64,000 bases of DNA from positions 44,281,172 through 44,345,171 of the forward strand of contig CM075857.1 of the NCBI GenBank assembly GCA_037975125.1, written 5' to 3'. Positions 60,701-64,000 of this stretch are shown here, piece by piece. The notes beneath the pieces were generated by a model. It ran no database searches, was not told where the DNA came from, and was given only the letters and a program-made list of their open reading frames with translations. A program made the position numbers and the translations under genes. Every line of letters starts with the position of its first letter. The first letter of the stretch is position 1. Source of the DNA: Latrodectus hesperus (taxonomy: Eukaryota > Arthropoda > Arachnida > Araneae > Theridiidae).

Positions 60701-62089
60701 AGATGAACTTGTTCCCAAAAATAACACTTCGGGATATTCTTTAACATCTGTATAACAGGAAAAATGTTATTTAATATTGTTAGATGCTTTAAAAAATTTT
60801 AATGCATATAAAATTTAAAAAGATTTTGCAATCCATTTGAAGTATTGCTTTTTTGTAAAGGAAAATATATTAATTATAATATATATAAATTCTAAATAAC
60901 CCAACTTATAACTAATTTTTTGATTAGCAACTGAAATAATATTTCAGTAATATAAAAATTAATACTTACTTTCTAATGAAAACTTTGATTCCAACAATGA
61001 TCTTAAACCTTCAACTTCTTTAGTGAAATTATGCAAATATTTTGCTTCACTGATATATTTTTCAACATTATTGGTAACAACATTACTCCTAGAATATTTA
61101 AATTGTTATATTTTTTGCTACATAGAAAAATTTCAATGATGAGATAAGTAAATATTTGCATTACCAATTAACAGACTTCATAGGCCTATAATTTATTTGA
61201 AGCATAGGAGGTGTTTCATGCACAGAAGAAGATTCAAAATCCTTTTCTTCAGACTAAAGATGAAAGTCTAATATTATAATTAAATAAATTTATTGCAGAA
61301 ATACTAGACATTTTTCAAATGAGAAAACTCATTCAGTAATTAAAAGTATGTTTAATTATAGAAAAATCAATTAATGTATTTTAAAGTCAGTAAGTGAATT
61401 ACACTAAAGATTTAAAATATCTGCAATACAATAACTACAAATAAAGATGAATGTTATTTTCTCCTGTTGAATCAAGAGGAAAAAAATGTAAATTAAATTT
61501 GATTTGCATTAGTAAGTAACTTTAGTCAAATACTTTTACAGCATTTTAACAACAAAAATACAATATAAGATCTTGGATTAACATCAATACAATATTAACA
61601 TTGTTTATACAAAGTGAACTATCACCTTGCATTAGCAATAAAATACAAACTGAACAAGAAAATTAGAAATAAGCTCAACAAATGACAAAGTAAGCTAAAT
61701 CTTTAATAATAAAAGGTCTTTATATTGCAGCTCCACATTATCTTGTTTCATTCAAATTAAATGCTGAAAACATAAATCAATAATTGAACAATTTTATCAT
61801 TATTTAAAATAAAATTATAACTAATCACGATTTATTTATCCTAATCAAAGAAGTTAATTTAGGAACAAATGTGTGTATCAGAAGTAATTCATATCACTGT
61901 TTTCTTTCAAAAACAAATCAACTTTGTTAACAGAAGATTGAAAAAGTTAAACATACCGTTTTGTCAGGTAAAAGTTTAAATATATCAGGATGAACGAGAT
62001 GAAAAATGCTTTGGGTCTCATGGACAGCATTACTACTAATTGTAGAACAAGAAGAATTCAAAATAAAATGCTGTGTTGTGGAATTGAAC
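45452..62089 (-). CDS. ELAC2: Long-form tRNase Z, ELAC2-like (11 exons, 5' part outside window)
   Basis: Zinc-dependent endonuclease of the metallo-beta-lactamase fold that cuts the 3' trailer from precursor tRNAs in nucleus and mitochondria. Eleven exons on the - strand join in phase to 435 residues plus TAG. Seen in order: TQHFILNSSC and HPDIF (linker between the two halves), YPEVLFLGT, LLDCGEGT and SHLHTDHYVGL (about residues 156 and 183-193, the HxHxDH zinc motif), VKHCVDAYG and FSGDTAPC (about 275-305), LLIHEATLED, THFSKRY, and a C-terminal LPLIPYFLPAMKCLF. All expected metal ligands are present. Human ELAC2 is about 826 residues; the missing N-terminal half must lie beyond position 64000. 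The PxKxRN loop is unusual (see findings). Mitochondrial targeting cannot be judged without the N-terminus. Confidence 0.95.
47616..47840 (+). repeat. Dispersed repeat, copy 1 (unclassified)
   Basis: ATTGATAGAAACCATACTCACC, TACCCTGACAGACAGGCATG, AACTAAAATGAAACAT and CCTATCTCCAATAATTT recur in the same order at 59583-59828. A partial internal echo (TCCTGACAGACATGTTTATGC) lies just upstream near 47565. Family unknown. Confidence 0.6.
48334..48517 (-). mobile_element. SINE family 2, intact copy
   Basis: Perfect 13-bp target duplication CTTAAAGAAAACT at 48321-48333 and 48518-48530. Read on the - strand it starts GTCGAGCTGGCAGCTGAATG, carries box B GGTTCAAATCCC and GTGTGCAAAAAATGACCGTT, and ends in CAAACAAACAAACCAAACC. 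184 bp, very close in length and order to 34699-34880. It lies in the last intron of the tRNase Z gene, in the same orientation as the gene. Confidence 0.93.
49202..49346 (-). CDS. ELAC2: ELAC2-like exon 10 (HFSxRY motif)
   Basis: Donor GTAATA. Encodes TPSQVIDISERMNAQHTIMT then HFSKRYLAIPVL and IGYAFDFMK; the His of HFSxRY is the last zinc ligand. Confidence 0.94.
50087..50165 (-). CDS. ELAC2: ELAC2-like exon 9 (HEAT motif)
   Basis: Donor GTATAT. Encodes ENCTLLIHEATLEDGCANEA then VMRKH, matching LLIHEATLEDGLEEEA of relatives. Confidence 0.95.
50705..50822 (-). CDS. ELAC2: ELAC2-like exon 8 (HCxxAYG and SGDT motifs)
   Basis: Donor GTAAAT. Encodes IETVPVKHCVDAYGIVLKTG and NWKIVFSGDTAPCQSLIDA. 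The His of HC and the Asp of SGDT are zinc ligands in the family. Confidence 0.95.
51090..51165 (+). repeat. tRNA-like fragment, probably a SINE head
   Basis: GTTCCAATGGTAGGACAG resembles a box A and CAGGGTTTGATCCCTG resembles a T-arm with box B. The stems do not fold cleanly into a full tRNA and no anticodon arm is convincing. Likely a worn SINE head. Confidence 0.35.
53176..53260 (-). CDS. ELAC2: ELAC2-like exon 7
   Basis: Acceptor TTTATTTAG, donor GTACAG. Encodes VFICKYLTGQLRTIDKLKKL then QSFIGDIE; little conserved, but both junction phases match. Confidence 0.82.
54962..55110 (-). CDS. ELAC2: ELAC2-like exon 6
   Basis: Acceptor next to 55110, donor GTAAGA. Starts GLFQLIKSRIDAFQKIRQPY, completing the DHxxGL motif, then LAVILPFKVLEFLRIYSELY, the region preceding the exosite arm. 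Confidence 0.92.
55619..56040 (-). pseudogene. hAT transposase C-terminal fragment (dimerisation domain)
   Basis: The - strand frame 55918-55619 (99 codons) contains PTSIDAEKAFSIGGNFCTKL then LSRLKDNGTIAALYFLRSHL, the hAT C-terminal dimerisation signature (PTSVxxERAFSxxG...KxRSRLxxxxxxAL-FLRS). Just upstream, in another frame, LQEIDLFEDEKCRG continues the homology, so a frameshift lies near 55860. No BED finger or DDE core seen. It lies in the tRNase Z intron between exons 5 and 6. Confidence 0.8.
57665..57771. repeat. (TA)n microsatellite, slightly interrupted
   Basis: About 107 bp of AT dinucleotides with a few GATA/CATA interruptions. Confidence 0.95.
58904..59045 (-). CDS. ELAC2: ELAC2-like exon 5 (HxHxDH zinc site)
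   Basis: Acceptor AG next to 59045. Encodes SNKSILLDCGEGTLLQMVRY and IFISHLHTDHYV. Donor placed at GTA|GTAATA so that Val completes the HxHxDHxxGL spacing with the next exon; an alternative donor three bases earlier (TAT|GTAGTA) would drop that Val. A longer open frame reads through this donor into the intron and is not coding. Confidence 0.93.
59366..59559 (-). mobile_element. SINE family 1, 5'-truncated copy
   Basis: Target duplication CTAAG(C/T)AGTTAAT, 13 bp with one mismatch, at 59353-59365 and 59560-59572. On the - strand it begins in the pyrimidine-rich part (TTCTCCCTCTATCTATCC, TGTCTTTGTCC), lacks the tRNA head, and ends GCCAGCCTAGCTGGCACACG plus (ACA)n, as at 34592-34950. It contains about 100 bp between GAATGGTTGC and the final GCCAGC that the other copy lacks. 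Confidence 0.88.
59583..59828 (+). repeat. Dispersed repeat, copy 2 (unclassified)
   Basis: Diverged copy of 47616-47840 in the same orientation, about 10 bp beyond the SINE's right target duplication. No coding potential. Confidence 0.6.
60654..60747 (-). CDS. ELAC2: ELAC2-like exon 4 (start of catalytic half)
   Basis: Donor GTAAGA. Encodes KEYPEVLFLGTSSSTSSPYR then NVTGIILNI, equivalent to YPEIIFLGTGSA...RNVSxxLVN. The usual PxKxRN motif appears as SSPYRN. Confidence 0.92.
60970..61088 (-). CDS. ELAC2: ELAC2-like exon 3
   Basis: Donor GTAAGT. Encodes a helical, charged segment (NNVEKYISEAKYLHNFTKEV, LRSLLESKFSLE) in the linker between the two halves. Conservation is low; the call rests on phase and position. 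Confidence 0.85.
61165..61253 (-). CDS. ELAC2: ELAC2-like exon 2
   Basis: Donor GTAATG. Encodes an acidic stretch EEKDFESSS, then ETPPMLQINYRPMKSVNW, corresponding to the linker LLKYQLRP-type segment before the catalytic half. Confidence 0.88.
61957..62089 (-). CDS. ELAC2: ELAC2-like exon 1 of window
   Basis: Acceptor AG next to 62089, donor GTATGT below 61957. Encodes FNSTTQHFILNSSCSTISSN, later SIFHLVHPDIFKLLPDKT; relatives read TQHLVLNENC ... LNLIHPDIFPLL. Enters with one base of a codon supplied by an exon to the right that I could not find in 62090-64000. Confidence 0.92.
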
Positions 62090-62518
62090 CTAAAAACAAT
62101 GATAGCGATTTAATACTAATACAAAATTAACTATACAAATAATTATAAAGTAGTAAAATAAAATTGATTGATTTCAATAATCAAAATTCTACCTCATTTT
62201 AAATATTGAAAATGCAGATGATAAAACTCATTTAAAGAGTAGTAAAAATTAAGTGTTATATGTTGGCAATTATATAAACCAAGTAATGAGATTTTTTTCT
62301 TACTGGTGACTTTATTGGCTATTTTATGACTTTGTTGTCTTACAGCCCCTTGAAACAAAAGAGTTTTTTCAAGAAAGAAACCATTTTTTCAATATCAAAT
62401 TTAATATAAAATTTAAGATGAATAGAACAATAGAGTTCAAAAAGTTCAAATATAACTGACTTCACAGTGAACAAATTCTTGTTAATCAAATTAAGAGCAA
62501 AACTAAAACTCTAAACTA

Positions 62519-62786
62519 CACTTTGTGGCACAAAAGCCCATGTGGGACAAGGCCTACATCGTCCATATTTGTTTTCTTAATCAAGGGCCCTAAGGTGCGA
62601 AGCTATGTCCTGGTTAAGTAGTCATCCTAATGCAAAATCCTCAGTGTTTAGTTTTCACGCATGCTTGGTTCTCAGTTAATAACCCACTAAATGAAAGGTT
62701 GAGTCAACCTTGCCCAGCTTGAGGATCGAACCTTGGACCTGTGCCTTGGGAGCATGAAATGCTACCACTGAGCCACCTGGCTTTCA
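62519..62786 (-). mobile_element. SINE family 3 (tRNA-derived head with a conserved-looking central domain)
   Basis: On the - strand: AGCCAGGTGGCTCAGTGGTA with box A (TGGCTCAGTGG, within 62761-62775), box B GGTTCGATCC (62723-62732), then GGTTGACTCAACCTTTCATT, GTGGGTTATTAACTG, and a body ending TGGGCTTTTGTGCCACAAAG. The order head - TTGACTCAxCCTTTCAT - body resembles invertebrate SINEs with a shared central domain (from memory, to be checked). No clear target duplication found. Confidence 0.8.
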
Positions 62787-63239
62787 TTAATTTATCTTTC
62801 ATTGAAAATGCTATAGATATACTGATTAGTATTAATATTTCAGTTATAAATTTATGAAAATAGTTTTTATCTATCAATTTTCACTAAAAAGACAACTGGA
62901 ATCATTTTAAAGTATTTAGAAAAATAAATGTAAAACGTATTTCTACATATATTATAAAATATAGGCTTGTTTTATTTATTTATTCCAAACTATACTTTTT
63001 ATTAAAATCTCTTAATTATTATTCGAATGACATGATATTTTTTACTATATAATGAAAGTATCTTTCTTTTGGCTTAACTTAAATAATATAAAAACAAAGA
63101 AACATATCTTTCAAAATTTTTTTAGTTATCAATTATAATTTTATACCATAATTATACTCTGGTCTCCAAAGGTTAAAAAAAATAACTGTTTTTTTGTGCC
63201 TAATTTGTAAATGAATGAATTTAGAAACACTAAATTTAG

Positions 63240-63980
63240 ATGACATGTGTACCAAAAACAGGTATATATTAATTGCAATGTAGAGTCACATTATAAAAAT
63301 TCATCAATAATTTATAGTCAGTTACCGAAATGGGAAGTGAAGACCAGACATGGTGTAAACTGTTTCCCAACTTTCCAAGACTTTGGAGGACTTAAACTAC
63401 AAACAATCTACAAAGGTAGCCCCACAGATGTTTTATGGGACACAGGACTGTAGACTGAGTTGAACATTTCATTTGCTCCAAACCAAGGTCCTCAGAATAT
63501 TCTTCAACAATTACAGCTCAATGAGGTAGTGAGTTATCATCCATCAGAATGAAATCATTGCTAACTGCGCTAGCATTTGGGTTGACAAATGAATCAAGGT
63601 TCTCATCTCAATATCTCATACCAGATACAATTCCTTCCTCGAATACATGCAGATCAGAGTGAACATAGAGTGAGATACTTGCCTAAACCATTATTCCCCT
63701 ACTGCAATACTGCAATAATTGTGTCTTTTTACAGTGTGGGATCGATGGTGTTAAATGCTTTATTCTCTCCACATCAGCACTAACTTACTCTCCCATGTGA
63801 ATCTGAGATTATCTATAAAAATTAAAGAAGCCCATATCCCCATTTCCATCTATCTGATCACCCACCACCTAAATGAATCCCGCAAACAACTTCTCTCAAA
63901 CATTGCAGGAACCCACTGATTATTGTCAATGAATCTTCTGACAAAAGTTCAAAATCAACAAAAGTACATTTATGTAATTA
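63240..63980 (-). mobile_element. Decayed Tc1-like DNA transposon (third copy, cut by window end)
   Basis: The - strand reads SLIFIDNLRF (first Asp region, usual Glu lost), HSDLHVFEEGIVSGMRY, then ASAVSNDFILMDDNSLPH (second Asp region, about 63522-63575) and, after a frame change, PIKHLWGYL (relatives PIEHLWDxL). Internal stops show it is dead. Its N-terminal end may continue past 64000. It lies upstream of the first visible tRNase Z exon, presumably in an intron. Confidence 0.78.
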
Positions 63981-64000
63981 CGAAAGCCTAATATTTGCAT

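Noticed and set aside
62090..63239. Searched for the next upstream tRNase Z exon
   Set aside because: No segment with correct phase and ELAC2 N-terminal motifs was found; the next exon probably lies beyond 64000.

Overview
The window is very AT-rich animal nuclear DNA: split genes with GT-AG introns, long AT-rich introns, (TA)n/(CA)n microsatellites and many decayed transposons. Tc1-like, mariner, hAT, RNase H-bearing non-LTR and tRNA-derived SINE sequences together suggest an arthropod, probably an arachnid. That assignment is an inference; no marker in the window proves it.

Two protein-coding genes lie tail to tail. On the + strand, positions 1295-39049, are 18 exons of an SLC26 anion transporter closest to SLC26A11. 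All 18 join in phase to 575 codons including the stop; only the N-terminal exon(s) are missing upstream. On the - strand, 62089 down to 45452, are 11 exons of the long-form tRNase Z (ELAC2). They join in phase to 436 codons including the stop and cover the catalytic C-terminal half; the N-terminal half lies beyond the right edge. The two genes converge on 39050-45451, which holds 3' flank, a mariner relic and a hAT-like terminal fragment. Nothing suggests a functional link between anion transport and tRNA 3'-end processing; they are simply neighbours.

Mobile DNA, left to right: an old SINE remnant (5.77 kb); a decayed Tc1-like element (8.4-11.5 kb, - strand) interrupted by a young 5'-truncated non-LTR retrotransposon (9449-11386) with a 12-bp target duplication and an unbroken RT-RNase H frame; a second decayed Tc1-like element (13.1-14.5 kb, -); an unclassified island (15.4-16.2 kb); two more SINE remnants (25.2 and 25.9 kb); a SINE nested inside another SINE, each with its own perfect target duplication (34.6-34.95 kb); an unclassified island (37.55-38.65 kb); a hAT-like end (42.0 kb); a mariner pseudogene (43.8-44.9 kb); a further SINE with a perfect 13-bp duplication (48.33-48.52 kb); a hAT transposase C-terminal fragment (55.6-56.0 kb); a 5'-truncated SINE (59.37-59.56 kb); a third type of SINE (62.5-62.8 kb); and a third Tc1-like relic (63.24-64.0 kb).

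I found no operon-like structure, CRISPR array, rRNA or functional tRNA gene. The most interesting features are the SINE families and their nested insertion, the unusual PxKxRN loop of the tRNase Z, tandem splice donors at conserved motifs in both genes, and a patchwork insertion inside the mariner relic. I do not see a clearly new biological system.
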